Positions 48,315-57,405 of a stretch of 58,302 nucleotides of DNA are shown one piece after another (position 1 is the stretch's first letter; each line of letters begins with the position of its first letter). The translations under genes and the position numbers were made by a program. The stretch covers positions 32,289-90,590 of the forward strand of contig NZ_LYPA01000078.1 of NCBI RefSeq assembly GCF_001675045.1, read 5' to 3'. The notes under the pieces are model-generated. The model was not told the DNA's origin, did not search any database, and was given only the letters and a program-made list of their open reading frames with translations. Source of the stretch: Paenibacillus oryzae. GTDB taxonomy: Bacteria > Bacillota > Bacilli > Paenibacillales > Paenibacillaceae.

Positions 48315-51300
48315 ATGTTTCTGAAACGGATCGAATTATCAGGTTTCAAATCGTTCGCCGACAGGACCGAACTTGAATTTGTAACCGGCATTACCGCAGT
48401 GGTCGGACCCAACGGCTCCGGCAAAAGCAATATCTCCGACGGCATTCGCTGGGTGCTTGGCGAGCAAAGCGCCAAAAGTCTGCGCGGCGGCAAAATGGAG
48501 GATATTATCTTTGCTGGCAGCGATGCCCGCAAAGCGGTCAACTACGGCGAGGTTTCGCTGACGCTCGACAATTCCGACAATGCGCTGCCGCTGGAATACA
48601 ACGAGGTGACGGTGACAAGACGTGTTCATCGCAGCGGCGACAGCGAATATATGATCAACAAACAGCCATGCCGGCTCAAGGACATTACGGAGCTGTTTAT
48701 GGATACCGGCATCGGCAAAGAGGCTTATTCCATCATAGGACAAGGCCGAATCGAGGAAATATTGAGCACCCGCTCGGAGGACCGGCGGGGTATTTTTGAG
48801 GAAGCCTCCGGCATTGTTAAATATAAATCCCGCAAGCGCGAGGCTCAGAAAAAGCTGGATGAAACAGAAGGCAACCTGCTGCGCATCCACGATCTGGTGA
48901 CGGAGCTTGAGGATCAGGTGGAGCCGCTGCGGAAGCAGTCGGAAAAAGCCATTTATTTTAAAGAGCTGCGTGAAGAGCTGAAAAGCAAGGAAATATCGCT
49001 CTACGTACATAATATCGAAAACGTCCACGCCTCCTGGTCGGAAGCGACCGGCAAGCTGGAGAAGCTTCAGGAGGAGCAGCTGCAGCTTTCGACCGTCGTC
49101 AGCAAGCACGATGCGCTGCTGGAGCATGAGCGTCAGCAGCTTCGCGAGCTGGAGCAGCGTCTGGACGAGCTTCACGCTGCCATGCTGGGCATCAGCGAGG
49201 AGGCCGAAAAATGCGAGGGCTATGGCGAGGTGCTCAAGGAACGCAAGCGCAACCTTGAAGCCAACAAGGCCCAGCTGGAGGAATCCATTGCTGCGCAGGA
49301 CGAGCGTATTGCGGCGCTTACGGCAGAGGAAGCGGAGTTTCGCAGCAAAGCAGCCGCCATCGAGCTGGAGCTGGCGGAGCTTAAGAGCAAGCTCGCCGCA
49401 GAGGAAGCCGAGCTGCAGGGCATTGCGGGCGGCACGGTGGCCGATGCGGAAGAACGGTTGAAGGGCGAGCTGCTTGACGTTTTAAACGGCATGGCTCAGC
49501 TTCGCAATGAAATCCGCTACAGCATTCAGCAGCAGGAAGCGCTGCAGCGGCGAATGGAACGAATCAATGACGATGAATCCAAACGCGCGGAGCAGCAAAA
49601 TACGCTTACGATGAAAAAAAACGAGCTGGATGAACAGCTGGCGATTTGCTTGAAAGCATTGGAAAACGCAAGAAACCGGATGCTGGAGGAAGGCGAAAGA
49701 AGCAAAAAGACAGTTTCTTCATTAGAAGAAGCGACTTCGGCGATCCGCAAATGGGAGCAGCGGCTGGACAGCCATATTTCCAGACGGGATACGATGAAAG
49801 AAATGCAGGATGCGCTTGACGGCTTTATGCAAGGCGTCAAGGAAGTGCTCAAAGCCTCGCGCAGAAGCAGCGGCGGCATTTCTGGCGTACACGGCGCTGT
49901 GGCGGAGCTGCTTCGCGTGCCGCAACGAATCGAGGTAGCTGTAGAGACGGCTCTTGGCGGAGCGCTGCAGCATATCGTTATGGAAAATGAAGCAACGGCT
50001 CGCGCCGCGATAAGCTTTTTGAAATCGCGCCAGTTGGGACGAGCCACCTTTCTGCCGCTGGATGTTATTCGCGGCCGGATGGTGCCGGAAAACGATAAAA
50101 AAGTTGCGGCGGGCATCGAAGGGTTTGTTGGCGTCGCCGCAGAGCTTGTGGATTGCGACGAGCGCTACAGCGCTATCGCTCATAATTTGCTTGGCAACGT
50201 ACTGCTTGCCGAAACGCTGGAGCAGGCAAACCGGATTGCTTCACGGTGCAACTATCGTTACCGCGTTGTGACGCTGGAGGGAGACGTTGTGAACGCCGGC
50301 GGCTCCATGACGGGCGGCAGCTTGCAGAAAAAAGGAGCCAGCTTGCTTGGACGCAGCCGGCAGATCGAAGCGTTGGACGGTGAAATTAAAGAGGTCCAGG
50401 CGACGCTGGAGCATTTGCGGTCCAAGCTGAGCGATCTGCGGAAGGAACAATCCATCGCCTCGCAAAATGTGGAGGAGCTTCGCGGCGAAGCCGAACGCTG
50501 CCGCATTCAGGAGCAGGGACTCCGTTCAGAGCTGCAAAGTCTCAGGTCAGAAGAAAAGCACCTGACCGACCAGCGCGAGCTGGGCTCCACGGATTTGACG
50601 GCGCTTGCGCAAGAGATGGAGAGTTACCAGAAGAGCGCCGCAGCGGCTGAAGTCCGGCTGGAGGAGCTTACGGCAGATGAGGCAAGGCTTCAGGAGGCGA
50701 TTACGCTTGCGGAGGAACGCCGCAAAGCCAGCGAATCCGCCAAGGAGGAGCTGCAGGGCCAGCTTACGGATTTGAAAATTGCGGTGGCCAAGCGGAGCCA
50801 GGAGAAGCAAAGCTTCGAGGACCAGGCCTTCCGGGTACGCAGCGATATCCAGCGCGGCAAAACCGAGCTTACGCATTTGCGAAACCTGCTGACGCAGCAG
50901 GAGGAGGAAATGGTTCGCCACGGCGAAGAGAGCGTTAGCCAGATTGAGCAGCTGAATCAGCTGCGCATCAAAAAGAGCCAATGCTCTGAAGAAACGGATA
51001 TGAAGCGCGCGACAAGAGCCAACTTGATCTCCGAGCTCGACAAGGGCGAAAGCGAAACGAAGGAGCAGCGCTCCGCGCTCCGCCTGGTGGAGGATCAGAT
51101 GCGCCAGACGGAAATTGCGCTTAACCGTCAGGATGTGGAGCTGGACAACCTGCTGCGCAAGCTTAGCGAGGAATATGGGCTCAGCTATGAGCTTGCTAAA
51201 GAGCAATATCCGCTGCCTGAAGACGTAACGGTTGCCGGGAATGAGGTCCGGGAGCTTAAACGCAAAATAACGGCTCTTGGCGAGGTAAATCTTGGCGCAA

Positions 51301-51890
51301 TTGAAGAATATGAGCGGGTCAAGGAACGTTATGAGTTTTTGGCGGAGCAAAAAAATGATCTTATGGAAGCCAAAGCAACCCTCTATCATGTCATAAAAGA
51401 AATGGACGACGAGATGTCGAAGCGCTTCCGTTCCACCTTCGAAGCGATCAGAGGCCACTTTGTTGTTGTGTTTGCGAAGCTGTTCGGCGGCGGTCGCGCC
51501 GACCTTATTTTGGTGGAGCCGGATCGCGTGCTGGATACTGGCATCGACATCGTAGCGCAGCCGCCCGGTAAAAAGCTGCAAAATCTTCAGCTGCTCTCCG
51601 GCGGAGAACGGGCGCTCACCGCGATTGCGCTGCTGTTTGCCATCCTTCAGGTGAAACCTGTGCCGTTTTGCGTGCTGGATGAGGTTGAGGCCGCGCTTGA
51701 CGAAGCCAACGTATCGCGGTTTGCCCAATATTTACGGGAATTTTCGGAGCTTACTCAATTTATCGTTGTCACGCATCGCAAAGGCACGATGGAAGAGGCC
51801 GATGTATTGTATGGCGTAACGATGGAGGAAGGCGGCGTATCCAAGCTGGTATCCGTTCGCCTGGAGGAAGAAGAGCCGGTATCGGCATAA
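48315..51890 (+). CDS. smc: Chromosome partition protein Smc
   Basis: A 1191-residue SMC ATPase organising and separating chromosomes with ScpA/ScpB. Walker A GPNGSGKSN at 31-39; long coiled coils to about 480 and from 680; hinge near 510-670 (GVHGAVAELLRVPQRIEVA, NAGGSMTGGSLQKKGASLLG); C-terminal signature LSGGERALTAIALLFA and Walker B VLDEVEAALDE. The start has GGTGAGGTG upstream, and a TGCTACAAT (48282-48290) may be its extended -10. Normal length. Confidence 0.96.
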   Translation: MFLKRIELSGFKSFADRTELEFVTGITAVVGPNGSGKSNISDGIRWVLGEQSAKSLRGGKMEDIIFAGSDARKAVNYGEVSLTLDNSDNALPLEYNEVTVTRRVHRSGDSEYMINKQPCRLKDITELFMDTGIGKEAYSIIGQGRIEEILSTRSEDRRGIFEEASGIVKYKSRKREAQKKLDETEGNLLRIHDLVTELEDQVEPLRKQSEKAIYFKELREELKSKEISLYVHNIENVHASWSEATGKLEKLQEEQLQLSTVVSKHDALLEHERQQLRELEQRLDELHAAMLGISEEAEKCEGYGEVLKERKRNLEANKAQLEESIAAQDERIAALTAEEAEFRSKAAAIELELAELKSKLAAEEAELQGIAGGTVADAEERLKGELLDVLNGMAQLRNEIRYSIQQQEALQRRMERINDDESKRAEQQNTLTMKKNELDEQLAICLKALENARNRMLEEGERSKKTVSSLEEATSAIRKWEQRLDSHISRRDTMKEMQDALDGFMQGVKEVLKASRRSSGGISGVHGAVAELLRVPQRIEVAVETALGGALQHIVMENEATARAAISFLKSRQLGRATFLPLDVIRGRMVPENDKKVAAGIEGFVGVAAELVDCDERYSAIAHNLLGNVLLAETLEQANRIASRCNYRYRVVTLEGDVVNAGGSMTGGSLQKKGASLLGRSRQIEALDGEIKEVQATLEHLRSKLSDLRKEQSIASQNVEELRGEAERCRIQEQGLRSELQSLRSEEKHLTDQRELGSTDLTALAQEMESYQKSAAAAEVRLEELTADEARLQEAITLAEERRKASESAKEELQGQLTDLKIAVAKRSQEKQSFEDQAFRVRSDIQRGKTELTHLRNLLTQQEEEMVRHGEESVSQIEQLNQLRIKKSQCSEETDMKRATRANLISELDKGESETKEQRSALRLVEDQMRQTEIALNRQDVELDNLLRKLSEEYGLSYELAKEQYPLPEDVTVAGNEVRELKRKITALGEVNLGAIEEYERVKERYEFLAEQKNDLMEAKATLYHVIKEMDDEMSKRFRSTFEAIRGHFVVVFAKLFGGGRADLILVEPDRVLDTGIDIVAQPPGKKLQNLQLLSGGERALTAIALLFAILQVKPVPFCVLDEVEAALDEANVSRFAQYLREFSELTQFIVVTHRKGTMEEADVLYGVTMEEGGVSKLVSVRLEEEEPVSA

Positions 51891-51919
51891 GAGATGAGTC
51901 ATGATGGAGGAAAGAAAAC

Positions 51920-52927
51920 ATGAGTTTTTTCAAAAAGCTGAAGGAAAGCATCGCTTCAAAAGCCGAGGCGGTCACAAACGTATTTAAAGAAGGCTTGACC
52001 AAAACACGGACAGCCTTTGTTGAAGCGGTGGAGGAGCTTATTACGCGCCGCAAAAAAATCGATGAGGATTTTTACGAGGAGCTGGAGGAGATTCTGATTG
52101 GCGCCGATGTTGGCGTCAATACGGTCATGACGCTGATCGACGATCTGCGCGCAGAAGTGAAAAAACGCAAGATCGAAGACGCGGCGGAGCTTCAGCCGGT
52201 GCTCTCGGAGAAGCTTGTGGAGCTCCTGAAGGGAGACGACCATGCGGAGCTGACCATGGCGCCGCCGGGAGAAACAACCGTTATTTTGTTTGTTGGCGTT
52301 AACGGCGTTGGCAAAACAACAACGATCGGCAAGCTGGCCCATCGCTTCAAAAGCGAAGGGAAAAGCGTATTGCTCGCTGCGGGCGACACCTTCCGTGCAG
52401 GAGCGATCGAGCAATTGGAGGTTTGGGGCCAGCGCGTTGGCGTCGAGGTGATCAGACAAGCCTCCGGCTCCGATCCTGCGGCCGTTATGTTCGACGCCGT
52501 TCAGGCGGCGAAGCAGCGTAATGTGGATGTGCTGCTGTGCGATACGGCGGGACGTCTGCAGAACAAAACAAATCTGATGGAAGAGCTGAATAAAATATTC
52601 CGCGTAATTAAACGCGAAATGCCGAATGCGCCCCACGAGGTGCTGATGGTGCTGGATGCAACAACCGGACAAAATGCGCTAAGCCAGGCCAGGCTTTTTG
52701 GAGAAAAAAGCGGCGTGACGGGCCTTGTTTTGACCAAGCTGGACGGCACGGCCAAAGGCGGCATCGTTGTTGCGATTCGGAACGAGTTGAATTTGCCCGT
52801 CAAGCTGGTTGGTCTGGGTGAAGGCATGAACGATTTGCAGACCTTTGATTCGGTTCAATTCGTGCATGCCTTGTTTGCCGGCCTGATCAAGCGCGAGGAA
52901 GAGGAGCAGGAATCCGCCCAGGGCTGA
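51920..52927 (+). CDS. ftsY: Signal recognition particle receptor FtsY
   Basis: A 335-residue SRP-type GTPase at the membrane, receiving ribosome-SRP complexes. The N-terminal helical N domain is followed by G1 GVNGVGKTTTIGKL (126-139), DTFRAGAIEQL, DTAGRLQNKTNLM and TKLDGTAKGG. It has the short acidic A region usual for Gram-positive FtsY. GGAGGAAAG precedes the ATG; it follows smc by 29 bp. ylxM-ffh, usually next, are separated by an inserted gene. Confidence 0.96.
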   Translation: MSFFKKLKESIASKAEAVTNVFKEGLTKTRTAFVEAVEELITRRKKIDEDFYEELEEILIGADVGVNTVMTLIDDLRAEVKKRKIEDAAELQPVLSEKLVELLKGDDHAELTMAPPGETTVILFVGVNGVGKTTTIGKLAHRFKSEGKSVLLAAGDTFRAGAIEQLEVWGQRVGVEVIRQASGSDPAAVMFDAVQAAKQRNVDVLLCDTAGRLQNKTNLMEELNKIFRVIKREMPNAPHEVLMVLDATTGQNALSQARLFGEKSGVTGLVLTKLDGTAKGGIVVAIRNELNLPVKLVGLGEGMNDLQTFDSVQFVHALFAGLIKREEEEQESAQG

Positions 52928-52968
52928 TCCCCGCGAAACGAAAGAGCTAACCTGCGAAATGAACGAAT

Positions 52969-53013
52969 AACCCGCAAAGACGCTGCCCGCCAGCGAAACT
53001 TGCGGGTTTTTTA
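52969..53013 (+). terminator. Intrinsic terminator after ftsY
   Basis: AACCCGCAA (52969-52977) pairs perfectly with TTGCGGGTT (53000-53008), with an inner hairpin CGCTG/CAGCG, followed by TTTTATT. Confidence 0.85.
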
Positions 53014-53107
53014 TTGATGTTTGGTTGAAGATTGGGGATATGGGTTAAATCCTGATATAATGGTTAGAGGGCAGCGTGAGCAATTCAAGACAAGTGGAGG
53101 AACGCAA

Positions 53108-54076
53108 ATGAGAAAAAGCAAGCTTTTGTTCATTGCAACTGCGGTGTCCATCATGTGGATGGGATTGGCGGCGACCTTATACGGGAGCGGAGCGGGAACT
53201 AACAAATCGTTTGAGCTTGGCTCCAGCGCTTCCGGGTACAAGTTGACGGTTTTCGGCTATATCGAGACGACTGTAGTTGAAGGAATTGGCGGGAACGGAA
53301 AGCCGTTTCGCACAACAGCGGTCGTGATGGACAAGCCAAAGCGGGAAAGCGATGGGACCTACACCTTGTTTGAAGTTCAGACCTCCGACAAAAACGCCTA
53401 TACGCTGGACGCTTATCCCGGCTTATTCGGCGAAGGGCAAATTTCATCCTTTACGCGGAGCTTTGAAGACGGCAAGGTGACGTACTCCATTACCGACAAG
53501 GTTATGGAGGAGATCCAGGACAACATATTTACATTCCCATTTATGGTGCTGGACAAGCAAGGGGGCTACATCAATGACTTTTCGGATATCCGGGCCGTAT
53601 TTTCCGGGAGCGAAGCGTTGAAGTACCGTCCGCCTGCGGCCGTTGTTGCAGCCAAGCCGGCAACGGCTGAAATGACAGTCGACGGCAGCAATGTCCAATT
53701 TCAAGCCTATTTGATTCAAGGAAGCCATTATTTCAAGCTGCGGGATTTGGCGAAGGCGCTTAACGGCTCCGATAAGCAATTTCAGGTCAAATGGGATGAA
53801 GGGCTTGAACGGGTTGATCTGCAGCGGGGCAAAGCGTATACGCCGGTAGGAGGCGAGCTGGCGGTATCCGGGGAAAGCGCGGGGGCCCAAGGCAAACTGG
53901 CCCAAACCTCCATTTTTGTGGATGGGGAGAAAGCATCGTTTACTTCCTACAAAATCGGGGGCAGCCACTATATAAAGCTGAGAGATATTGCCGCGGCAGT
54001 AGACTTTTCCGTCACTTGGGATTCAAGCTCCAACACAGTTGGAATGGATACCTCTTCCGGCTACACACCGCAATAA
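53108..54076 (+). CDS. Secreted stalk-domain (copper-amine-oxidase-N) protein
   Basis: A 322-residue exported protein: signal peptide MRKSKLLFIATAVSIMWMGL to about residue 27, a 150-residue beta-rich region of no recognised family, then two stalk repeats (VDGSNVQFQAYLIQGSHYFK, LRDLAKALNG; FVDGEKASFTSYKIGGSHYI, KLRDIAAAVDF). Such domains are very common in Paenibacillus surface proteins. The ATG at 53108 follows GGAGG; the frame is open to 53021. It stands between ftsY and ylxM, which are neighbours in most Bacilli. Confidence 0.82.
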   Translation: MRKSKLLFIATAVSIMWMGLAATLYGSGAGTNKSFELGSSASGYKLTVFGYIETTVVEGIGGNGKPFRTTAVVMDKPKRESDGTYTLFEVQTSDKNAYTLDAYPGLFGEGQISSFTRSFEDGKVTYSITDKVMEEIQDNIFTFPFMVLDKQGGYINDFSDIRAVFSGSEALKYRPPAAVVAAKPATAEMTVDGSNVQFQAYLIQGSHYFKLRDLAKALNGSDKQFQVKWDEGLERVDLQRGKAYTPVGGELAVSGESAGAQGKLAQTSIFVDGEKASFTSYKIGGSHYIKLRDIAAAVDFSVTWDSSSNTVGMDTSSGYTPQ

Positions 54077-54106
54077 TACACTATAAAAAGTGACAAGGCC
54101 AAAAGC

Positions 54107-54136
54107 TTGACAGAGTTGCAGCTCATGATGTAAGAT
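54107..54136 (+). promoter_or_regulatory. Sigma-A promoter of ylxM-ffh
   Basis: TTGACA (54107-54112), an 18-bp spacer and TAAGAT (54131-54136). It restores expression of ylxM-ffh after the inserted gene and its neighbours. Confidence 0.6.
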
Positions 54137-54210
54137 AGATTTCGTTGCTTAAGTGTCAAGTGAATGTCCTTGACGGGGCATTTGCGGCAGCAGTAAAGGA
54201 GGCGGTAGCG

Positions 54211-54600
54211 TTGAACAGTCAGGATATGGATGCCTTGACCCGGACAACGAGAATTAACCTGCTGCTGGATTTTTACGAAAGCCTGCTTACCGACAAACAG
54301 CGTTCTATGCTGATTTATTATTATCACGATGATTTTTCGCTGGGGGAAATTGCCTCGGAGCTTGGGGTAAGCCGCCAAGCGGTATACGATAACTTGAAAC
54401 GCGCGGAAAGCGCGCTTGAACATTATGAAAGCAAGCTTCGGCTGCTGGCAAGGCATGAGCGTTTGCAAAGCTTTGCGGAGCGGCTGGAAGCCGGAATCGC
54501 CTCCGCCAGTATGGAGAAGAGCGACAGGGAAATGCTATTGGAAACAATCGGAGGTTTTCGCCGCGCGGAAGGCGTTGCCGGACCTAAATCGGTGGAATGA
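54211..54600 (+). CDS. ylxM: YlxM family SRP-associated DNA-binding-like protein
   Basis: A 129-residue protein with the YlxM/p13-like pattern: TTRINLLLDFYESLLTDKQR, then a helix-turn-helix resembling sigma region 4 (FSLGEIASELGVSRQAVYDN). It is always next to ffh, and streptococcal YlxM stimulates SRP GTPase cycling. The start is TTG at 54211: AAAGGAGG lies eight bases upstream. The longer frame from 54145 begins with no ribosome site. The C-terminus is about 20 residues longer than usual. Confidence 0.9.
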   Translation: MNSQDMDALTRTTRINLLLDFYESLLTDKQRSMLIYYYHDDFSLGEIASELGVSRQAVYDNLKRAESALEHYESKLRLLARHERLQSFAERLEAGIASASMEKSDREMLLETIGGFRRAEGVAGPKSVE

Positions 54601-54627
54601 AATTGCGATAGAAGGAGGCGAAGGTTC

Positions 54628-56016
54628 ATGGCAGCATTTGAAAGCTTGAGCAGCAGGCTGCAAAATGTGTTCAGCAAGCTCAAAGGCAAAGGCAAGGTTT
54701 CGGAAGCCGATGTCACGGAAGCAATGCGTGAGGTTCGTCTGGCGCTTCTGGAAGCCGATGTTAACTTTAAAGTGGTTAAGGACTTTATTGCTAAAGTCAA
54801 GGAGCAGGCGATCGGCCTTGAGGTATCCAAAAGCTTTACGCCCGGCATGGTCATCATTGATATCGTCAATAAGGAATTGACAGAGCTGATGGGCGGAACG
54901 CAAGCCAAGCTTGCCAAGGCGAACAAGCCGCCAACCGTTATTATGATGGTTGGTTTGCAGGGGGCCGGTAAAACAACGACTTCCGGCAAGCTGGCGCGGC
55001 TGCTTAAAAAAGGCAACCACAAGCCGCTTCTGGTTGCAGGCGATATTTACCGTCCTGCTGCGATCAAGCAGCTGCAGGTGCTTGGAGGCAGCATAGATAT
55101 TCCGGTATTTTCGATGGGCGATCAGGTATCCCCTGTTGAAATCGCGAAAAACGGCTTACAGCATGCCAAGGACAACGGGCATGACTACGTCATTATCGAT
55201 ACGGCTGGACGTCTGCACATTGACGAAGCGCTGATGGAGGAGCTGAAGCAAATCCATGCAAATGTCAAGCCGGACGAAGTGCTGCTGGTAGTAGACGCCA
55301 TGACGGGGCAAGACGCCGTTAATGTGGCTCAAAGCTTCCATGAACAGCTGCAGCTGACAGGTGTTGTATTATCCAAGCTGGATGGCGATACCCGTGGCGG
55401 TGCGGCGTTGTCCGTCAAGGCTGTAACAGGCCAGCCGATCAAGTTTGCGGCGATGGGTGAAAAAATCGACGCGCTGGAGCCTTTCCATCCTGAGCGCATG
55501 GCTTCCCGGATTCTTGGCATGGGCGATATGCTATCGCTGATTGAAAAGGCGCAAGCCGGAATCGATGCGGAAAAAGCTGCGGAGATGGAACGGAAAATGC
55601 GTACGGCGGAATTTACGTTCGACGATTTTCTGGAGCAAATGGAGCAGGTGCGGAAGCTTGGTCCGCTGGACCAGCTGATGGACATGCTGCCGGGAATGGG
55701 CAAGATGAAGAGCGGCATGAAGGACATGAAGGTTGACGAACGTCAGCTGGGCAGAGTCGAAGCCATTGTCCGCTCCATGACCAAAGCCGAAAAGCAAAAT
55801 CCCGAGCTGCTTAACCATAGCAGGCGCAAACGGGTTGCTGCGGGCAGCGGAACAACCATTGTTGAAGTAAACCGTCTGATCAAGCAGTTTGACGATATGA
55901 AAAAAATGATGAAGCAGTTTTCATCCATGATGGGACCAAAAGGCCCCAAAGGCTTAAAAGGCGGCAAAAAAGGTCTTAAAGGCATGTTGGGTAAAAACAT
56001 GAAGTTTCCTTTTTAA
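54628..56016 (+). CDS. ffh: Signal recognition particle protein Ffh
   Basis: A 462-residue SRP GTPase binding signal peptides and 4.5S/scRNA. N domain 1-90, G1 GLQGAGKTTTSGKL at 109-122, VAGDIYRPAAIKQL, DTAGRLHIDEALM, SKLDGDTRGGAAL; the Met-rich M domain follows from about 325 and ends in a basic Gly/Lys tail (GPKGLKGGKKGLKGMLGK). GAAGGAGG precedes the ATG. The rpsP gene comes next, past a repeat element. Confidence 0.97.
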   Translation: MAAFESLSSRLQNVFSKLKGKGKVSEADVTEAMREVRLALLEADVNFKVVKDFIAKVKEQAIGLEVSKSFTPGMVIIDIVNKELTELMGGTQAKLAKANKPPTVIMMVGLQGAGKTTTSGKLARLLKKGNHKPLLVAGDIYRPAAIKQLQVLGGSIDIPVFSMGDQVSPVEIAKNGLQHAKDNGHDYVIIDTAGRLHIDEALMEELKQIHANVKPDEVLLVVDAMTGQDAVNVAQSFHEQLQLTGVVLSKLDGDTRGGAALSVKAVTGQPIKFAAMGEKIDALEPFHPERMASRILGMGDMLSLIEKAQAGIDAEKAAEMERKMRTAEFTFDDFLEQMEQVRKLGPLDQLMDMLPGMGKMKSGMKDMKVDERQLGRVEAIVRSMTKAEKQNPELLNHSRRKRVAAGSGTTIVEVNRLIKQFDDMKKMMKQFSSMMGPKGPKGLKGGKKGLKGMLGKNMKFPF

Positions 56017-56040
56017 ACAACCATTATAGATGGATGCGAA

Positions 56041-56211
56041 GGTTGAAAAGTTCGCTTTTCAGTACCAAGAAGATGGGATGAAGCTAGAAACTGAGGACCG
56101 GAGCGTAGTGTCAGCTACGTGAGGACCGGAAGTTTCGGCTGAATGCCATATTCGCCGCCAGCCATGACGCTAGTCATGTCCTGTAATGGAAAGCGGACTT
56201 TTTGAACAACC
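56041..56211. mobile_element. 171-bp MITE-like inverted-repeat element between ffh and rpsP
   Basis: The ends GGTTGAAAAGTTCGCTTTTC and, on the other strand, GGTTGTTCAAAAAGTCCGCT are imperfect inverted repeats. Inside are GAGGACCGGAG and CGTGAGGACCGGAAG, a near-direct repeat. The element matches the fragments at 1-188 in inverse orientation and the short copy at 40623-40673. It has no gene and sits in the leader of rpsP, directly before its ribosome site. Confidence 0.75.
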
Positions 56212-56244
56212 TTATTAGTTATTTTTTGAAGGAGGTGAATTTAC

Positions 56245-56517
56245 ATGGCAGTACGCATTCGTTTGAAACGTATGGGCGCTCATAAAGCACCGTTCTACCG
56301 CGTTGTTGTATCGGATTCCCGTTCCCCGCGCGATGGACGTTTTATTGAAGAAATCGGTACTTACAATCCGGTAGCTGTACCGGCGCAAGTAACGATTGAC
56401 GAAGAGAAAGCGTTGAAATGGCTGCAAACAGGAGCTCAAGCTTCTGACACCGTTCGCAACTTGCTTTCCAAAGCTGGAGTTCTGAAAAAGTTCCATGAGC
56501 TGAAGCAACAGAAATAA
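56245..56517 (+). CDS. rpsP: 30S ribosomal protein S16
   Basis: A 90-residue ribosomal protein, starting MAVRIRLKRMGAHKAPFYRV, with VSDSRSPRDGRFIEEIGTYNP typical of S16. GAAGGAGGTGA precedes the ATG. It heads the rpsP-khpA-rimM-trmD group. The 228-bp gap from ffh is mostly a repeat element. Confidence 0.97.
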   Translation: MAVRIRLKRMGAHKAPFYRVVVSDSRSPRDGRFIEEIGTYNPVAVPAQVTIDEEKALKWLQTGAQASDTVRNLLSKAGVLKKFHELKQQK

Positions 56518-56542
56518 CTGTTGAATAGCGGAGGGCTTTGTG

Positions 56543-56773
56543 ATGAAAGAATTAATTCTTGTCATAGCGAAGGCTTTGGTGGATCATCCGGATGACGTTC
56601 GCATTCAGGTGAAGGACGATGAGCGCAGTACGGTTTACGAGCTTTCCGTGCACCCCGACGATGTCGGTAAAGTAATCGGCAAGCAAGGCCGCATCGCAAA
56701 AGCGATGCGTACGGTTGTCACTTCGGCATCCGTCAAATCAAGCAAACGCGTCATTGTAGATATCGTTTCATAG
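56543..56773 (+). CDS. khpA: KH-domain RNA-binding protein KhpA
   Basis: A 76-residue protein (YlqC) that is a single KH domain; the RNA-binding loop is IGKQGRIAKAMR (GxxG type). It pairs with KhpB/Jag in Gram-positive bacteria to control cell elongation and certain mRNAs. The ATG at 56543 follows GGAGGG; a GTG precedes it. Its place between rpsP and rimM is conserved. Confidence 0.95.
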   Translation: MKELILVIAKALVDHPDDVRIQVKDDERSTVYELSVHPDDVGKVIGKQGRIAKAMRTVVTSASVKSSKRVIVDIVS

Positions 56774-56868
56774 AATGCAAGCGCGGAGGGTTGGGATCAT
56801 ATTCCCGGCCCTTTTCTGCTATTAGCGGCTTAAATTTTGAACTTAATCTCCAAAAAAGGAATGATGGC

Positions 56869-57402
56869 ATGAAAGGCAATTGGTACAGAGTAGGGAAAGT
56901 GGTGAATTCACACGGTATTAGAGGCGATATTAAGGTTTTGCCGCAGACGGATTTCCCGGAGGAAAGATTCGCTACCGGCAGCAAGCTGCTGATGGTAAAC
57001 GAGGAAAGCGGCGAATCCCTTGAGGTAACCGTTGCTTCCGCCCGCCTCCACAAAAATGTTTATGTCATGAAGCTGCAAGGGTACTCCAATATTAACGAAG
57101 TGGAGCGTTTTAAAGGCTGGAGCTTGAAAATTTCGGAGGCTGCGCAAGGGGAATTGGAAGAGGGGCAATATTATTACCATCAAATTATCGGTTGCCGGGT
57201 TGTAACGGACGAAGGCGCCGAGCTGGGCGAAATTGTGGATATTTTGAGTCCTGGCGCAAACGACGTATGGGTGGTGGAAACGGCAGGGACCGGCAAAGGA
57301 AAAGCCAAACAAATTTTGCTTCCGGTCATTGACGAAGTAGTGCTTAAGGTTGAGCCTAAAGAACGCCTGGTTACGGTTGCGCTGATGGAAGGATTGATCT
57401 GA
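56869..57402 (+). CDS. rimM: Ribosome maturation factor RimM
   Basis: A 177-residue 30S assembly factor binding S19. N-terminal barrel YRVGKVVNSHGIRGDIKVLP, then the PRC-barrel part EEGQYYYHQIIGCRVVTDEG, VWVVE, LLPVIDEVVLKV. The ATG at 56869 after AAAAAAGGA gives the family's start; the frame is open to 56791. It is three bases from trmD. Confidence 0.95.
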   Translation: MKGNWYRVGKVVNSHGIRGDIKVLPQTDFPEERFATGSKLLMVNEESGESLEVTVASARLHKNVYVMKLQGYSNINEVERFKGWSLKISEAAQGELEEGQYYYHQIIGCRVVTDEGAELGEIVDILSPGANDVWVVETAGTGKGKAKQILLPVIDEVVLKVEPKERLVTVALMEGLI

Positions 57403-57405
57403 ACC

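Noticed and set aside
50547..51728. Leftward reading frame of 393 codons inside smc
   Set aside because: Shadow of the smc coiled-coil codons; it reads as low-complexity Leu/Arg sequence with no start signal.
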